DNA of 64,000 bases, taken from contig WTFY01000018.1 in assembly GCA_011523795.1 (NCBI GenBank), positions 62,001 to 126,000 on the forward strand, written 5' to 3'. Made by a program: the position numbers and the translations under genes. Below are positions 47,162 to 57,636 of this stretch, piece by piece (position 1 is the stretch's first letter; the number at the start of each line of letters is the position of its first letter). The stretch comes from Gammaproteobacteria bacterium (GTDB lineage: Bacteria; Pseudomonadota; Gammaproteobacteria; UBA4575). Under the pieces are notes generated by a model. The model was not told the origin of the DNA. It saw only the letters and a program-made list of their open reading frames with translations, and searched no databases.

Positions 47162-47479
47162 CTAGATATCGATCACTTCATCATTGGACTTGAAGTAGCG
47201 GACCTTTTTATTGTCCTCAAGCGTTTTGAACCCCACACGGTCCCCCTGGTTCGTGGCAGGATTGAACAGCATGACATTCGACACATGAATCGGCATTTCC
47301 TGCTCGTTGATCCCTCCGGAAACTCCGGCGTTCGGGTTGGGTTTCTGGTGTTTTTTCACAACGTTTATGTTTTCCACCACTACGCGCTCTTCATCAATCA
47401 CTTTCAGTACAGTCCCCCGCCGGCCCTTGTCCTTGCCGGTAGTCACAATCACATCATCGCCTCTTCGAATTCTTTGCAT
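47162..47479 (-). CDS. rplX: 50S ribosomal protein L24
   Basis: Assembly-initiator protein of about 105 residues. The KOW motif ([21 protein letters not shown]) starts the protein, and [16 protein letters not shown] follows. ATG 47479 matches the family start; six upstream codons are unlikely to be used. Confidence 0.98.
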   Translation of the reverse strand: MQRIRRGDDVIVTTGKDKGRRGTVLKVIDEERVVVENINVVKKHQKPNPNAGVSGGINEQEMPIHVSNVMLFNPATNQGDRVGFKTLEDNKKVRYFKSNDEVIDI

Positions 47480-47530
47480 TATTGCCAGATCTTGCAAGCT
47501 TTCCTGCTTTACGACCGCCTCCGGATGAAC

Positions 47531-47899
47531 CTACAGTACTTCAGGCGCCAGGGATATGATTTTCATGAAGCGTTCTGTACGCAATTCACGTGTCACGGGC
47601 CCGAATATGCGGGTCCCCACCGGCTGCAACTGGTTATTCAGCAGCACTGCTGCATTGCTATCAAACTTGACCAGCGATCCGTCAGTACGACGAACACCCT
47701 TGGCCGTGCGAACCACCACTGCATTGTACACTTCACCTTTCTTCACCTTCCCGCGAGGAATGGCGTCCTTGACGCTGACCTTGATGACGTCGCCGATCCC
47801 GGCATAACGGCGCTGAGACCCGCCCAGCACCTTGATGCACTGCAGCTTTCGTGCCCCGCTGTTATCTGCCACTCCCAGCATGGATTGCATCTGGATCAT
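47531..47899 (-). CDS. rplN: 50S ribosomal protein L14
   Basis: It has 122 residues. [20 protein letters not shown] and the [20 protein letters not shown] ending are nearly universal. First gene of the spc cluster, but only 10 bases from rpsQ, so the S10 and spc clusters are probably transcribed together. Confidence 0.99.
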   Translation of the reverse strand: MIQMQSMLGVADNSGARKLQCIKVLGGSQRRYAGIGDVIKVSVKDAIPRGKVKKGEVYNAVVVRTAKGVRRTDGSLVKFDSNAAVLLNNQLQPVGTRIFGPVTRELRTERFMKIISLAPEVL

Positions 47900-47909
47900 G
47901 TAAACCTCG

Positions 47910-48182
47910 TCACCCCTGTTTCTCTGCGCTCTGCTTGATGACCTCTACCAGCCGCCACGATTTCTTCTTTGAAACAGGGCGGCATTCACGGATCGAAATC
48001 TTGTCACCAACCGTGCATACATTGTCCTCGTCATGCACGTGCAGCTTGGTAGAACGGCGGATATACTTTTCATACAGCGGATGCTTGACCTGGCGTTCCA
48101 GCAGGACCACCACGGTCTTGTCCATCTTGTCGCTGATCACCCTGCCGTGCAGTGTGCGAACTTTTTTGACCTCGTCAGTCAT
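47910..48182 (-). CDS. rpsQ: 30S ribosomal protein S17
   Basis: About 90 residues. [20 protein letters not shown] and [19 protein letters not shown] mark it. ATG 48182 has AGAGGT five bases upstream and overlaps the end of rpmC by 8 bases, indicating translational coupling. Confidence 0.98.
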   Translation of the reverse strand: MTDEVKKVRTLHGRVISDKMDKTVVVLLERQVKHPLYEKYIRRSTKLHVHDEDNVCTVGDKISIRECRPVSKKKSWRLVEVIKQSAEKQG

Positions 48183-48390
48183 GCTTACCTCTTGTGCTGC
48201 CCTCGGCCAGCTTTTCATTCATGATCGTCTTGACCCGGGCAATGCTTCTCCTGTTTGCCTTGAACTGGTGCACACGGGTCAGCTGGCCAATGCCGGACTG
48301 CATGCGCAGGTTAAACTGCTCTTTACGCAAATCAAGCAATTCCCTGTTCAGCTCGTCCAGGTTTTTCTTGCGCAGTTCTTCTGTAGTCAT
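48175..48390 (-). CDS. rpmC: 50S ribosomal protein L29
   Basis: It has 71 residues, near the polypeptide exit. The helical core [20 protein letters not shown] is typical. A short tail ([10 protein letters not shown]) makes it slightly longer than the E. coli protein (63), and this tail overlaps rpsQ. Confidence 0.97.
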   Translation of the reverse strand: MTTEELRKKNLDELNRELLDLRKEQFNLRMQSGIGQLTRVHQFKANRRSIARVKTIMNEKLAEGSTRGKHD

Positions 48391-48395
48391 ATCGC

Positions 48396-48809
48396 TTACA
48401 TCACGCTACGTGAAACAAATATGGTCCGGACCGGCAATTTTGCGCCCGCCAGCCTGAACGCTTCCCGGGCCACCTTCTCATCCACCCCTTCCATCTCATA
48501 AAGCACCTTGCCGGGCTGAATCTTGGCCACCCAGTATTCGACATTGCCTTTTCCCTTGCCCTGCCTGACTTCCAGGGGCTTCTTGGTCACCGGTACATCC
48601 GGAAACATGCGGATCCAGATCTTACCACCACGCTTGATATGGCGTGTCATGGCACGGCGGGCAGCCTCAATCTGCCGGGCCGTAACCCGTCCCCTGGTCA
48701 CAGCCTTCAGGCCGAACTCTCCAAAACTGACCCGGTTGCCATTCATCGCCAGCCCACGGTTGCGGCCCTTGTGCTGCTTGCGGAATTTTGTGCGTTTTGG
48801 CTGTAGCAT
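48396..48809 (-). CDS. rplP: 50S ribosomal protein L16
   Basis: A-site finger contact protein of 137 residues. [20 protein letters not shown] and [20 protein letters not shown] are diagnostic; [21 protein letters not shown] covers the functional loop. Confidence 0.99.
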   Translation of the reverse strand: MLQPKRTKFRKQHKGRNRGLAMNGNRVSFGEFGLKAVTRGRVTARQIEAARRAMTRHIKRGGKIWIRMFPDVPVTKKPLEVRQGKGKGNVEYWVAKIQPGKVLYEMEGVDEKVAREAFRLAGAKLPVRTIFVSRSVM

Positions 48810-48840
48810 CTATCCGTTCCTGAGATTCATGTACCCGCAG

Positions 48841-49515
48841 CTACCTGTCCGGATTCTCGTCCGTTTCCTTGGGATCCAGGCCGAATACATCACCCTTGTA
48901 TATCCAGGTCTTGATGCCAATGATCCCGTAGGTGGTCTTGGCCTCGGCAAAACCGTAATCGATGTTGGCGCGCAACGTGTGCAGGGGCACCCGGCCTTCA
49001 CGGTACCATTCACTGCGCGCGATTTCCGCACCGTTCAACCGACCCGCAACATTCACCTTCACACCCAGTGCTCCGAGACGCATCGCGTTGCCCACTGCAC
49101 GCTTCATGGCACGACGGAACGTGATCCGGCGTTCCAGCTGCTGGGCAATGCTCTCTGCCACAAGCTGCGAATCGATTTCCGGCTTGCGGATTTCCTCAAT
49201 ATTGATTTTTACATTGTTCACGCTCAGGCCCGTCCGCCGCGCGACTTCCAGACGCAAGGCCTCGATATCTTCCCCCTTCTTGCCTATCACGATTCCAGGA
49301 CGTGCAGTGTGTATGGTGATGAACGCTGCCCGTGCAGGACGGTTGATCTGGATTCTGCTGACAGAGGCCTGGGAAAGTTTCTTCTTCAGATAATCCCGAA
49401 TCTCGAGATCACTGCTCAGGAAATCAGCATAATCCCTGCCGTCCGCATACCACTTGGAGGTCCAGTCGGTAGAAATGCCTAATCGCAGCCCGGTTGGATG
49501 TACCTTTTGTCCCAT
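48841..49515 (-). CDS. rpsC: 30S ribosomal protein S3
   Basis: mRNA-entry protein of 224 residues. [20 protein letters not shown] starts it, and the KH domain has [15 protein letters not shown] (GxxG loop). C-terminal [23 protein letters not shown] lies before ATG 49515. The gap to rplV (102 bases) is longer than usual. Confidence 0.99.
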   Translation of the reverse strand: MGQKVHPTGLRLGISTDWTSKWYADGRDYADFLSSDLEIRDYLKKKLSQASVSRIQINRPARAAFITIHTARPGIVIGKKGEDIEALRLEVARRTGLSVNNVKINIEEIRKPEIDSQLVAESIAQQLERRITFRRAMKRAVGNAMRLGALGVKVNVAGRLNGAEIARSEWYREGRVPLHTLRANIDYGFAEAKTTYGIIGIKTWIYKGDVFGLDPKETDENPDR

Positions 49516-49617
49516 AATTCCCCTTCAGTCCAGTTGCTACAGCTTCAAGTAAATGTTTTATGTCTCTGTGTCCAAAGTCTGACAGTCAACCTGGCATCGC
49601 CTGCCCTGCATGTCGCC

Positions 49618-49950
49618 TCAACCGTCACTGACGACCACCGTGATGTGACTCGTGCGCTTCATGATTCGCGCGGCGCGTCCCTTGGCCCGTGCACGGAAAC
49701 GGCGATGTGTCGGACCGTCATCAACGAAAATTTTCTCGACCTTCAGTTCATCAATGTCCGCACCTTCGTTATGCTCGGCATTTGCAATCGCTGACTCCAG
49801 GACCTTCTTGATGATTCCCGCTGCCTTTTTCGGGCTGAACGAAAGGATCTCAAGTGCCCGGTCCACGGCCTGGCCACGTATCTGGTCCGCCACGAGCCTT
49901 GCCTTGCGCGGGGTAATGCGAATAAAACTCAGTCTTGCCGAAACCTGCAT
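49618..49950 (-). CDS. rplV: 50S ribosomal protein L22
   Basis: Exit-tunnel protein of about 110 residues. [20 protein letters not shown] and the tunnel hairpin region [19 protein letters not shown] are clear. ATG 49950 follows the rpsS stop directly. Confidence 0.99.
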   Translation of the reverse strand: MQVSARLSFIRITPRKARLVADQIRGQAVDRALEILSFSPKKAAGIIKKVLESAIANAEHNEGADIDELKVEKIFVDDGPTHRRFRARAKGRAARIMKRTSHITVVVSDG

Positions 49951-49952
49951 CA

Positions 49953-50225
49953 CTATCTCGCCTTCCGGTCTCCCGAATGACCCCTGAATGTACGGGTGAT
50001 GGCAAACTCGCCAAGCTTGTGCCCCACCATGTTTTCACTGATCAAAATCGGCACATGCTGTCGCCCGTTGTGCACCGCAATCGTGACGCCCACCATTTCG
50101 GGCACGACGAACGAACGCCTTGACCAGGTCTTGATCGGCTTCCGGTCGTTGCTCGCAACCGCCTTCTCGACTTTTTTCATCAAGTGATGGTCTACAAACG
50201 GACCCTTGCGCAATGACCTAGGCAT
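49953..50225 (-). CDS. rpsS: 30S ribosomal protein S19
   Basis: About 90 residues. [20 protein letters not shown] and [20 protein letters not shown] are diagnostic. ATG 50225 is chosen; the seven upstream codons lack similarity. Confidence 0.98.
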   Translation of the reverse strand: MPRSLRKGPFVDHHLMKKVEKAVASNDRKPIKTWSRRSFVVPEMVGVTIAVHNGRQHVPILISENMVGHKLGEFAITRTFRGHSGDRKAR

Positions 50226-50256
50226 GTTCCGATCCCGCAACTTCAAAATTCATGCA

Positions 50257-51084
50257 TTACCTTCTGTTTCTACGCCGCACTATCAGGCGGTCCGTACGAT
50301 GATTTTTCCGGGTCTTGAACCCTTTTGTGGGCATGGCCCAGGGCGACACCGGATGACGCCCGCCCGAGGTACGTCCCTCGCCGCCTCCATGCGGATGATC
50401 GACCGGGTTCATGGCCACCCCTCTCACTGTCGGGCGGACCCCACGCCAGCGTTTTGCACCGGCCTTTCCCAGCTTGCGCAAGTTGTGCTCGCTGTTGCCA
50501 ACTTCCCCTACCGTTGCCCGGCATTCCAGCAGGACCTTGCGCGTCTCGCCCGAGCGCAAGCGCAACGTGGCGTAACTGCCTTCACGTGCCACGATCTGGA
50601 CCGCGGCCCCCGCACTGCGCCCAATCTGCGCCCCCTTGCCCGGTTTCATTTCAATGCAGTGCACAACGGTTCCTACCGGGATGCTTCGAAGCGGCAGCGT
50701 GTTCCCGATTTTGATCGGTACCTGCTTGCCTGAGATGACCTCGCTGGATGCCGAAAGGTTTTTGGGGGCGATGATGTAACGCCGCTCCCCATCAGTGTAC
50801 TTGAGCAGCGCGATGTTGGCGCTTCGGTTCGGGTCATATTCAATTCTTTCCACCTGTGCAGAGATGTCGTCCTTGTCACGCCTGAAATCGATTACCCGGT
50901 ATCGCCGCTTGTGCCCGCCGCCCCGATGCCGGGTAGTAATACGCCCGGCATTGTTGCGCCCGCCACTGCTCCCCTTGTCGCGCAACAGGGCCTTGCAGGG
51001 TTCGCCCCTGTGCAGATCGGGCGTCTTGACCTGGACAGTGAAGCGTCGTCCGGCCGATGTAGGCTTTGCCTTTACCAATGCCAT
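50257..51084 (-). CDS. rplB: 50S ribosomal protein L2
   Basis: About 275 residues, needed for subunit joining and peptidyl-transferase activity. [16 protein letters not shown] at the start, and [20 protein letters not shown] near the C-terminus with the conserved histidine. ATG 51084 follows an in-frame GTG. Confidence 0.99.
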   Translation of the reverse strand: MALVKAKPTSAGRRFTVQVKTPDLHRGEPCKALLRDKGSSGGRNNAGRITTRHRGGGHKRRYRVIDFRRDKDDISAQVERIEYDPNRSANIALLKYTDGERRYIIAPKNLSASSEVISGKQVPIKIGNTLPLRSIPVGTVVHCIEMKPGKGAQIGRSAGAAVQIVAREGSYATLRLRSGETRKVLLECRATVGEVGNSEHNLRKLGKAGAKRWRGVRPTVRGVAMNPVDHPHGGGEGRTSGGRHPVSPWAMPTKGFKTRKNHRTDRLIVRRRNRR

Positions 51085-51099
51085 CACAAATCCCTGTCG

Positions 51100-51396
51100 T
51101 TAGCTGAACCCGCCCAAATTGATATCGCTGCCGGATTCCAGGGTCACCACCGCTTTTTTCCAGGCCGCACGCCTGCCGGGCCGGCCTCCGAAAGTCTTGC
51201 GCTTGCCCTTCATGCTGATCGTATTGACATCGGTAACCTTGACGTCAAACAGCTTCTCCACCGCCTGCTTGATTTCGTGTTTCTTCGCATCCCGAACCAC
51301 GCGAAACACATGCTGGTTGTTCCTGTCAGCACTCGTGGCCGTCTTCTCCGAAACATGCGGAGACAGCAGCACAGTCATGATGCGTTCCTCGCTCAC
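51100..51396 (-). CDS. rplW: 50S ribosomal protein L23
   Basis: Docking site for trigger factor and SRP at the tunnel exit; about 98 residues. [18 protein letters not shown] aligns with the family N-terminus, so GTG 51396, which overlaps the rplD stop as GTGA, is the best start; ATG 51378 would cut conserved residues. The tip loop [20 protein letters not shown] is present. Confidence 0.97.
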   Translation of the reverse strand: MSEERIMTVLLSPHVSEKTATSADRNNQHVFRVVRDAKKHEIKQAVEKLFDVKVTDVNTISMKGKRKTFGGRPGRRAAWKKAVVTLESGSDINLGGFS

Positions 51397-51998
51397 TGCA
51401 GCCACTGTTCAATCTCCTGAAGTGCCGGCCTGGTGACCACCACGTGCTCGAACCTGAACAGGCTGACAGGGTCCAGGCCGCCCACCTCCGTCACTTCCAC
51501 TCCCGGCAGGTTGCGCACGGAAAGGTAAAGATTCTTGTCGGCCTCTTTCGTGACGATCAGCGCGGAGTCCAGTGCAAGTTCCTGCAGCCTGGCCAAGGCC
51601 TGTTTCGTACTGGGCGCGGTGACCGAGAAATCCTCTACCACATGCAGGCAATCCAGGCGGACCAGCTCCGACAGGATACTGGCATAGGCTCCCTTGACCA
51701 TTTTCTTGTTCAGTTTCTGGCCAAAATTGCGCGGCTTGGCTGCAAAGGTCACCCCGCCTGACCGCCACAATGGACTGCTCGCCGTGCCTGCGCGCGCGCG
51801 CCCTGTGCCCTTTTGCCGCCAGGGTTTGGCACCGCCGCCCCGCACCTCGCTCCGGCTCCTGTTGGCCTTGGAGCCACTGCGGGCACCGGCAAGATATGCC
51901 GTGACGGCCTGGTGCACCAGAGGTTCATTGAAACTGCGTGAAAAGATGTCATCCGATACCGTCACAGTAGATTCCGAGTTGGAGATTTTCAGTTCCAT
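51393..51998 (-). CDS. rplD: 50S ribosomal protein L4
   Basis: Tunnel protein of 201 residues. The loop [20 protein letters not shown] that lines the tunnel is intact. In E. coli L4 represses the S10 operon through its leader; here the only structured leader near is between rpsJ and rplC. Confidence 0.99.
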   Translation of the reverse strand: MELKISNSESTVTVSDDIFSRSFNEPLVHQAVTAYLAGARSGSKANRSRSEVRGGGAKPWRQKGTGRARAGTASSPLWRSGGVTFAAKPRNFGQKLNKKMVKGAYASILSELVRLDCLHVVEDFSVTAPSTKQALARLQELALDSALIVTKEADKNLYLSVRNLPGVEVTEVGGLDPVSLFRFEHVVVTRPALQEIEQWLQ

Positions 51999-52011
51999 AC
52001 TTCAGCCCCTG

Positions 52012-52716
52012 TCAGCCTTTGTCCCCACCGGATTCACCTGCAGTCTCCTCTTCCCTCTCCTGCGCCGGCATGTTGACCTCACCGGCATCCACTGGACGCA
52101 CCACCACATCCCCACCGGGAGCTCCCGGCACGGAACCCTTGACCAGAAGCAGGTCCTGGCCCGCATCGACCTGAACGACTTTCAGGTTCTTCGTCGTGAC
52201 CCGGACACCGCCCATCTGACCCGCCATCTTCTTTCCCCTGAATACATGACCCGGGTCCTGGCACTGCCCGGTTGAACCGAGCGCGCGGTGGGATATGGAG
52301 TTCCCATGCGTGGCATCCTGCATTCTGAAATTGTGACGCTTGACCGTGCCGGCAAAACCCTTGCCTTTCGACACTCCCGTCACGGAAACCTTCTGGCCAA
52401 CCGAAAAAATGCTGACATCCAGTTCGGAACCCACGGCCAGGGCTTCAAGCTGTTTCTTCTCGGGCCTGAACTCATGCAGCCCCTTCCCCGCCCGGACACC
52501 CGTCTTGGCAAAGTGGCCGGACATTGGCTTGTTGATATGCGAAGCCTTCCTGTCGCCGTACGTCACCTGTACTGCGCCATAGCCGTCAACCTCCTGCTGG
52601 CGAAGCAGCGTGACACGGTTGCTGGGCATATGCAAAACCGTCACGGGCACGGATTCACCCGTGTCCATGAATATGCGAGTCATGCCAACTTTTGTCCCAA
52701 CAAGTCCCAGCGCCAT
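52012..52716 (-). CDS. rplC: 50S ribosomal protein L3 with a long acidic tail
   Basis: It has 234 residues, about 25 longer than E. coli L3. [20 protein letters not shown] and the [20 protein letters not shown] segment, which contains the Gln methylated by PrmB in E. coli, are conserved. The extra tail after VRPVDAGEV is Glu/Gly-rich and probably disordered. ATG 52716 is preceded by the unusual 194-base spacer carrying promoters and a hairpin. Confidence 0.98.
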   Translation of the reverse strand: MALGLVGTKVGMTRIFMDTGESVPVTVLHMPSNRVTLLRQQEVDGYGAVQVTYGDRKASHINKPMSGHFAKTGVRAGKGLHEFRPEKKQLEALAVGSELDVSIFSVGQKVSVTGVSKGKGFAGTVKRHNFRMQDATHGNSISHRALGSTGQCQDPGHVFRGKKMAGQMGGVRVTTKNLKVVQVDAGQDLLLVKGSVPGAPGGDVVVRPVDAGEVNMPAQEREEETAGESGGDKG

Positions 52717-52746
52717 AATTGCGTTACGTCCGATCCAGATTGAACT

Positions 52747-52813
52747 GGAGTTTCATCTCCCCGTACACTGCGACCCGTCATGGGTGTCCCCATGACGGGT
52801 CGCATAAAACTCC
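52747..52813 (-). promoter_or_regulatory. Composite hairpin leader upstream of rplC, candidate autoregulatory element
   Basis: On the reverse strand an outer 10-bp stem (52813-52804 with 52756-52747, one G-T pair) encloses a perfect 15-bp stem (52803-52789 with 52784-52770) with a GACA loop. The two stems stack directly on one side; the other side has a 13-base internal loop (52769-52757). No T run follows, so it is not an intrinsic terminator. It ends 30 bases before the rplC ATG. Since rpsJ is attached to tuf, the S10-type genes effectively start at rplC, and this is where an L3/L4-type feedback leader would be expected. Function is inferred. Confidence 0.6.
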
Positions 52814-52815
52814 AC

Positions 52816-52844
52816 ATTATCCCAAATTTGAGTATTTCAGGAAA
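52816..52844 (-). promoter_or_regulatory. Extended -10 promoter before rplC
   Basis: Reverse strand: TTTCCT (52844-52839), 17 bases, then GATAAT (52821-52816) preceded by TG one base upstream. The start point would fall near 52808-52811, just inside the outer arm of the hairpin. Confidence 0.45.
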
Positions 52845-52846
52845 GC

Positions 52847-52874
52847 ATTATCTTCAAACCCCGTCACCTAGCAA
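52847..52874 (-). promoter_or_regulatory. Upstream promoter before rplC
   Basis: Reverse strand: TTGCTA (52874-52869), 16 bases, GATAAT (52852-52847). A transcript from here would start near 52840 and contain the whole composite hairpin in a leader of about 120 bases. Confidence 0.45.
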
Positions 52875-52910
52875 AGGAAAGCCGCTTCCTGAACGGATTG
52901 ACCCGGGAAC

Positions 52911-53225
52911 TCAGCTCAGCTTGATCTGGACATCCACACCCGCCGCGAGGTCCAGCTTCATCAGGGCATCCACCGTTTTGTCGGTGGGCTCGACGATGTC
53001 CATGATGCGCTTGTGCGTGCGAATCTCGTACTGGTCGCGCGCATTCTTGTCCACGTGGGGAGAGATCAGCACGGTAAACCGTTCCTTTTTGGTAGGCAGC
53101 GGAATCGGGCCCTTGACCCGGGCGCCCGTCCGCTTGGCCGTTTCCACGATCTCGCTGGCAGAACGATCAATCAGGCGGTGATCGAATGCCTTGAGGCGGA
53201 TACGTATTGTCTGTCCCGTAGCCAT
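52911..53225 (-). CDS. rpsJ: 30S ribosomal protein S10 (NusE)
   Basis: Ribosomal protein that also joins NusB in antitermination complexes; 104 residues. [20 protein letters not shown] and [20 protein letters not shown] are diagnostic. It is only 34 bases after tuf, so it belongs to the str transcript, and it is separated from rplC by 194 bases. Confidence 0.99.
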   Translation of the reverse strand: MATGQTIRIRLKAFDHRLIDRSASEIVETAKRTGARVKGPIPLPTKKERFTVLISPHVDKNARDQYEIRTHKRIMDIVEPTDKTVDALMKLDLAAGVDVQIKLS

Positions 53226-53259
53226 CTTTGAGTATCACGGATCAGGCGGGTGCTACCTG

Positions 53260-54450
53260 TCATTCAATGATGTTGGACACTTTGCCTGCACCGACCGTAC
53301 GCCCGCCTTCCCGGATCGCGAAACGCAACCCTTTTTCCATGGCGATCGGGGCAATCAGGGAAACCATCATGTGCACATTGTCTCCCGGCATCACCATTTC
53401 CGTGCCGCTGGGAAGGTCGACCGCACCGGTAACATCCGTGGTGCGGAAGTAGAACTGGGGACGGTAGCCGTTGAAGAACGGGGTATGCCGCCCGCCTTCT
53501 TCCTTGCTGAGAATGTAAACCTCCGCCTCGAACTTCGTATGGGGGGTAATGCTGCCGGGCTTGCACAGTACCTGTCCGCGCTCCACCTCGTCCCGCTTGG
53601 TGCCGCGCAGCAGGACTCCGACATTGTCGCCTGCCTGGCCCTGATCGAGCAGCTTGCGGAACATCTCCACACCCGTACAGGTGGTGATCGAGGTCTCGCG
53701 AATCCCCACAATCTCAATCTCGTCGCCGACCTTGACCACGCCACGCTCGACACGGCCCGTAACCACTGTTCCGCGTCCGGAAATCGAGAATACATCCTCA
53801 ACAGGCATGATAAAGTCACCGTCAATGGCCCGCTCGGGTTCCGGGACAAAACTGTCCATCTCCTCGACCAGCTTGAGGATGGAGGGCACACCGATGTCAG
53901 AGCTGTCCCCTTCGAGCGCTTTCAATGCAGAACCTATGACGATCGGCGTATCATCGCCCGGAAACTCGTAGGTGGACAGGAGATCCCTGACTTCCATTTC
54001 GACCAGTTCCAGCAACTCGGGGTCATCGACCTGATCGGCCTTGTTCATGTACACGAGGATATGGGGAACCCCTACCTGTCTTGCAAGCAGGATATGTTCA
54101 CGGGTCTGGGGCATCGGACCGTCGGCGGCACTCACCACGAGTATCGCACCGTCCATCTGTGCAGCACCTGTGATCATGTTCTTGACGTAGTCCGCATGGC
54201 CCGGACAGTCCACGTGGGCATAGTGCCGGTTGACGCTCTCGTACTCGACATGGGCCGTAGCAATCGTGATACCCCGCTCACGCTCTTCCGGTGCATTGTC
54301 AATCTGGTCATAAGTCCTGTATTCACCTCCGTGTGATTCCCCCATGACCTTTGTCAACGCCGCAGTCAAAGTAGTCTTGCCATGGTCCACGTGACCGATC
54401 GTCCCCACATTCACATGAGGTTTGGTACGCTGAAACTTCTCTTTGGACAT
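53260..54450 (-). CDS. tuf: Elongation factor Tu
   Basis: GTPase that delivers aminoacyl-tRNA; 396 residues. G1 [10 protein letters not shown], the switch region [14 protein letters not shown]3 [12 protein letters not shown] and G4 NKADQVDD are present. ATG 54450 begins [20 protein letters not shown]; 15 further upstream codons are not conserved. Follows fusA at 41 bases. A second tuf copy is not in the window. Confidence 0.99.
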   Translation of the reverse strand: MSKEKFQRTKPHVNVGTIGHVDHGKTTLTAALTKVMGESHGGEYRTYDQIDNAPEERERGITIATAHVEYESVNRHYAHVDCPGHADYVKNMITGAAQMDGAILVVSAADGPMPQTREHILLARQVGVPHILVYMNKADQVDDPELLELVEMEVRDLLSTYEFPGDDTPIVIGSALKALEGDSSDIGVPSILKLVEEMDSFVPEPERAIDGDFIMPVEDVFSISGRGTVVTGRVERGVVKVGDEIEIVGIRETSITTCTGVEMFRKLLDQGQAGDNVGVLLRGTKRDEVERGQVLCKPGSITPHTKFEAEVYILSKEEGGRHTPFFNGYRPQFYFRTTDVTGAVDLPSGTEMVMPGDNVHMMVSLIAPIAMEKGLRFAIREGGRTVGAGKVSNIIE

Positions 54451-54491
54451 CTTCTCTACCTCGTAAAATATCTTGATTACAACGGCCGGGC

Positions 54492-56591
54492 TCAACCATT
54501 CTTCTTGATGATTGCGTCCGCCAAATTAGCAGGAACCTCTTTGTACTTGTTAAATTCCATCGAATAAGTCGCCCGACCCTGTGTGGCAGACCGCAGGTCC
54601 GTGGCATACCCGAACATCTCCGCCAGCGGGACCTCGGAAGCAACCACCTTCCCGGAAGGGCTATCCGTCATTCCTCCCACCATGCCGCGACGCCTGTTCA
54701 GGTCACCCACTACATCCCCCATGTGCTCCTCGGGGGTGACCACTTCAACCTTCATGATCGGTTCAAGCAATCTCGGATCGGCCAGCCTGGCCCCGTCCCG
54801 GAAAGCCATGGACCCGGCTATTTTAAATGCCATTTCGGAAGAATCCACGTCATGAAATGACCCATCATACAAGGTAACCTTGACGTCTACTACCGGATAA
54901 CCCGCTATCACACCATTGTATACGGCCTCCTTGACCCCTTTTTCCACGGCAGGAATATACTCCTTGGGCACCACCCCGCCCACGATCTCGCTTGCAAACT
55001 CGAAACCGTCACCCGGCTTGAGCGGCTCAATCCTCAGGTACACATGCCCGTACTGGCCGCGCCCGCCCGACTGGCGGACGAACTTGCCTTCCTGCTTGAC
55101 GCTCTTGCAAATGGTCTCCCGGTAAGAGACCTGGGGCGCACCCACGTTGGCCTCCACACTGAATTCGCGTTTCATGCGATCGACGATGATTTCCAGATGC
55201 AGTTCACCCATGCCGGAAATGATCGTCTGGCCTGACTCATCGTCGGTGCGTACCTGAAACGAAGGGTCTTCCTGGGCCAGTTTCTGCAGGGCAATTCCCA
55301 TTTTTTCCTGATCGGATTTCGTCTTCGGCTCCACCGCCACGGAAATCACCGGATCGGGGAATTCCATGCGCTCCAGGGTGATTACATTGTCGAGGGCGCA
55401 CAGGGTCTCACCGGTCGTGATGTCCTTCAGGCCGACCGCGGCCGCGATGTCCCCGGCCCGTACCTCCTTGATCTCTTCACGGGAATTGGAATGCATCTGC
55501 AGAATCCGGCCGATGCGTTCCTTCTTTCCCTTAACCGGGTTGTAGACGGTATCGCCCGAACTCAGCACGCCGGAATACACCCGGAAAAACGTGAGGGTCC
55601 CCACATACGGGTCGGTGGCAATCTTGAAGGCCAGCGATGCAAACGGGTCATCATCCGAGGCGCGGCGCTCTGCCTGGGAACTGTCCTTGTCATCCAGGAT
55701 GCCCTGGATTGAAGGCACGTCGGTGGGTGAAGGCATGAACTCCACGATGGCATCAAGCATGGCCTGCACACCCTTGTTCTTAAAGGCCGTACCGCAAAGG
55801 GTAGGCACGATTTCATTGGACAGGGTCCGTATGCGCAGTCCCTTGCGAATGTCTTCCTGTGACAGGGTGCCCGTTTCCAGGTACCTGTCCATGATTTCCT
55901 CTGAAGACTCGGCTGCCGCCTCAATCAGTTCAGCCCGCCATTTGTCGCATTCTTCCTGCATGTCAGCGGGAATCTCATCCTTCGCAAAGGTCGTCCCCAT
56001 GTCATCTTCATTCCAGTAGATGGCCTTCATCTCGATCAGGTCCACCACGCCCTTGAAGTTCTCCTCGGCACCGATTGCAAGCTGTATGGGCACTGCCTGG
56101 GAATTAAGCCTTTCCCTGATCTGGTTCACGACATACAGGAAATTCGCGCCGGTCCGGTCCATCTTGTTGACGAAGGCCATGCGCGGAACCCTGTACTTGT
56201 TGGCCTGGCGCCATACGGTTTCCGACTGGGGCTCGACGCCCCCCACCGCACAAAACACGGCACAGGCTCCATCCAAGACACGCAGCGAACGCTCTACCTC
56301 GATCGTGAAGTCCACATGTCCCGGAGTATCGATGATGTTGATACGGTGCTCGTCAAACTGGCTGTCCATTCCATTCCAGAAACAGGTGGTGGCCGCGGAA
56401 GTAATGGTGATCCCCCGTTCCTGCTCCTGTTCCATCCAGTCCATCACTGCCGCACCGTCATGCACCTCTCCAATCTTGTGAGAGATGCCGGTATAGAACA
56501 GTATGCGTTCCGTAGTCGTGGTCTTTCCGGCATCGATATGCGCCATGATCCCGACATTACGGTAACGCGATATGGGTGTCTTGCGTGCCAC
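54492..56591 (-). CDS. fusA: Elongation factor G
   Basis: Translocase GTPase of 699 residues. G1 [20 protein letters not shown]3 [15 protein letters not shown] and G4 [10 protein letters not shown] are present, and domain IV contains [19 protein letters not shown] 56591 was chosen: AGGA lies eight bases upstream, and the product begins [14 protein letters not shown] as in homologs; the open frame continues 39 codons further upstream, overlapping rpsG, without similarity. Confidence 0.98.
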   Translation of the reverse strand: MARKTPISRYRNVGIMAHIDAGKTTTTERILFYTGISHKIGEVHDGAAVMDWMEQEQERGITITSAATTCFWNGMDSQFDEHRINIIDTPGHVDFTIEVERSLRVLDGACAVFCAVGGVEPQSETVWRQANKYRVPRMAFVNKMDRTGANFLYVVNQIRERLNSQAVPIQLAIGAEENFKGVVDLIEMKAIYWNEDDMGTTFAKDEIPADMQEECDKWRAELIEAAAESSEEIMDRYLETGTLSQEDIRKGLRIRTLSNEIVPTLCGTAFKNKGVQAMLDAIVEFMPSPTDVPSIQGILDDKDSSQAERRASDDDPFASLAFKIATDPYVGTLTFFRVYSGVLSSGDTVYNPVKGKKERIGRILQMHSNSREEIKEVRAGDIAAAVGLKDITTGETLCALDNVITLERMEFPDPVISVAVEPKTKSDQEKMGIALQKLAQEDPSFQVRTDDESGQTIISGMGELHLEIIVDRMKREFSVEANVGAPQVSYRETICKSVKQEGKFVRQSGGRGQYGHVYLRIEPLKPGDGFEFASEIVGGVVPKEYIPAVEKGVKEAVYNGVIAGYPVVDVKVTLYDGSFHDVDSSEMAFKIAGSMAFRDGARLADPRLLEPIMKVEVVTPEEHMGDVVGDLNRRRGMVGGMTDSPSGKVVASEVPLAEMFGYATDLRSATQGRATYSMEFNKYKEVPANLADAIIKKNG

Positions 56592-56613
56592 AGTCCGGAT
56601 CCTGAACCTGAAA

Positions 56614-57090
<477 letters not shown>

Positions 57091-57112
57091 CTACTTCAAG
57101 GAATGCGGGGCA

Positions 57113-57487
57113 CTATGACTTGGGTTTCTTGGCGCCGTATTTCGACCGCGCCTGCATGCGGTCCTGCACGCCCTGGGTGTCCAGGCTGCCCCGGACGGTA
57201 TGATACCGGACACCCGGCAGGTCCTTTACACGGCCTCCCCGGATCAGTACGACCGAGTGCTCCTGCAGGTTGTGCCCTTCACCGCCTATATAGCTGGTCA
57301 CCTCGAACCCGTTGGTCAGGCGCACGCGCGCAACCTTGCGCAGTGCGGAATTCGGCTTCTTGGGAGTGGTCGTGTACACGCGCGTGCACACCCCCCTTTT
57401 CTGGGGACAACTGGCCAGCGCAGGCACACTGCTCTTTTCCACCTTGCGCTTGCGCGGTTTCCGGACCAACTGGTTGATTGTAGCCAT
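57113..57487 (-). CDS. rpsL: 30S ribosomal protein S12
   Basis: Decoding-centre protein of 124 residues. [20 protein letters not shown] and [20 protein letters not shown] are typical; the two lysines where streptomycin-resistance mutations map (in TPKKPNS and GGRVKDLPG) are wild-type. ATG 57487 has a weak ribosome site. First gene of the str transcript. Confidence 0.99.
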   Translation of the reverse strand: MATINQLVRKPRKRKVEKSSVPALASCPQKRGVCTRVYTTTPKKPNSALRKVARVRLTNGFEVTSYIGGEGHNLQEHSVVLIRGGRVKDLPGVRYHTVRGSLDTQGVQDRMQARSKYGAKKPKS

Positions 57488-57513
57488 ACGTTTTCTATAC
57501 CCGAAATAAACAA

Positions 57514-57536
57514 CAGGCCGATGGAACATCGGCCTG
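57514..57536 (-). terminator. Terminator-like hairpin between rpoC and rpsL
   Basis: Reverse strand: a perfect 9-bp stem CAGGCCGAT/ATCGGCCTG with a 5-base loop, followed by TTGTTTATTT. This is a standard intrinsic terminator shape and would end rpoBC transcripts about 100 bases after rpoC. It also lies inside the leader of the promoter at 57552-57580, so it may act as an attenuator for the str genes. Confidence 0.7.
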
Positions 57537-57551
57537 CACTATAGCGGCGGA

Positions 57552-57580
57552 ATTGTAGAAATCCATGGCCGTGCTGTCAA
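57552..57580 (-). promoter_or_regulatory. Strong sigma-70-type promoter for the str genes
   Basis: Reverse strand: a perfect TTGACA (57580-57575), 17 bases, TACAAT (57557-57552). The start would be near 57545, about 58 bases before the rpsL ATG and about 9 bases before the hairpin at 57536. Confidence 0.75.
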
Positions 57581-57636
57581 GCAGGAAGTCCGCAGGCAGT
57601 GACTTTTCGGGAACGCATCATGCAGTCTTTCAACGG

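Noticed and set aside
52770-52803. The 15-bp hairpin after rpsJ as an ordinary terminator
   Set aside because: No T-rich tract follows in the direction of transcription, and an outer stem and promoters surround it, so a leader is the better reading.
53191-54336. 381-codon open frame on the plus strand opposite tuf
   Set aside because: It is the mirror of a strongly conserved EF-Tu gene; the translation has no domain I recognise, and long antisense frames are expected opposite codon-biased genes.
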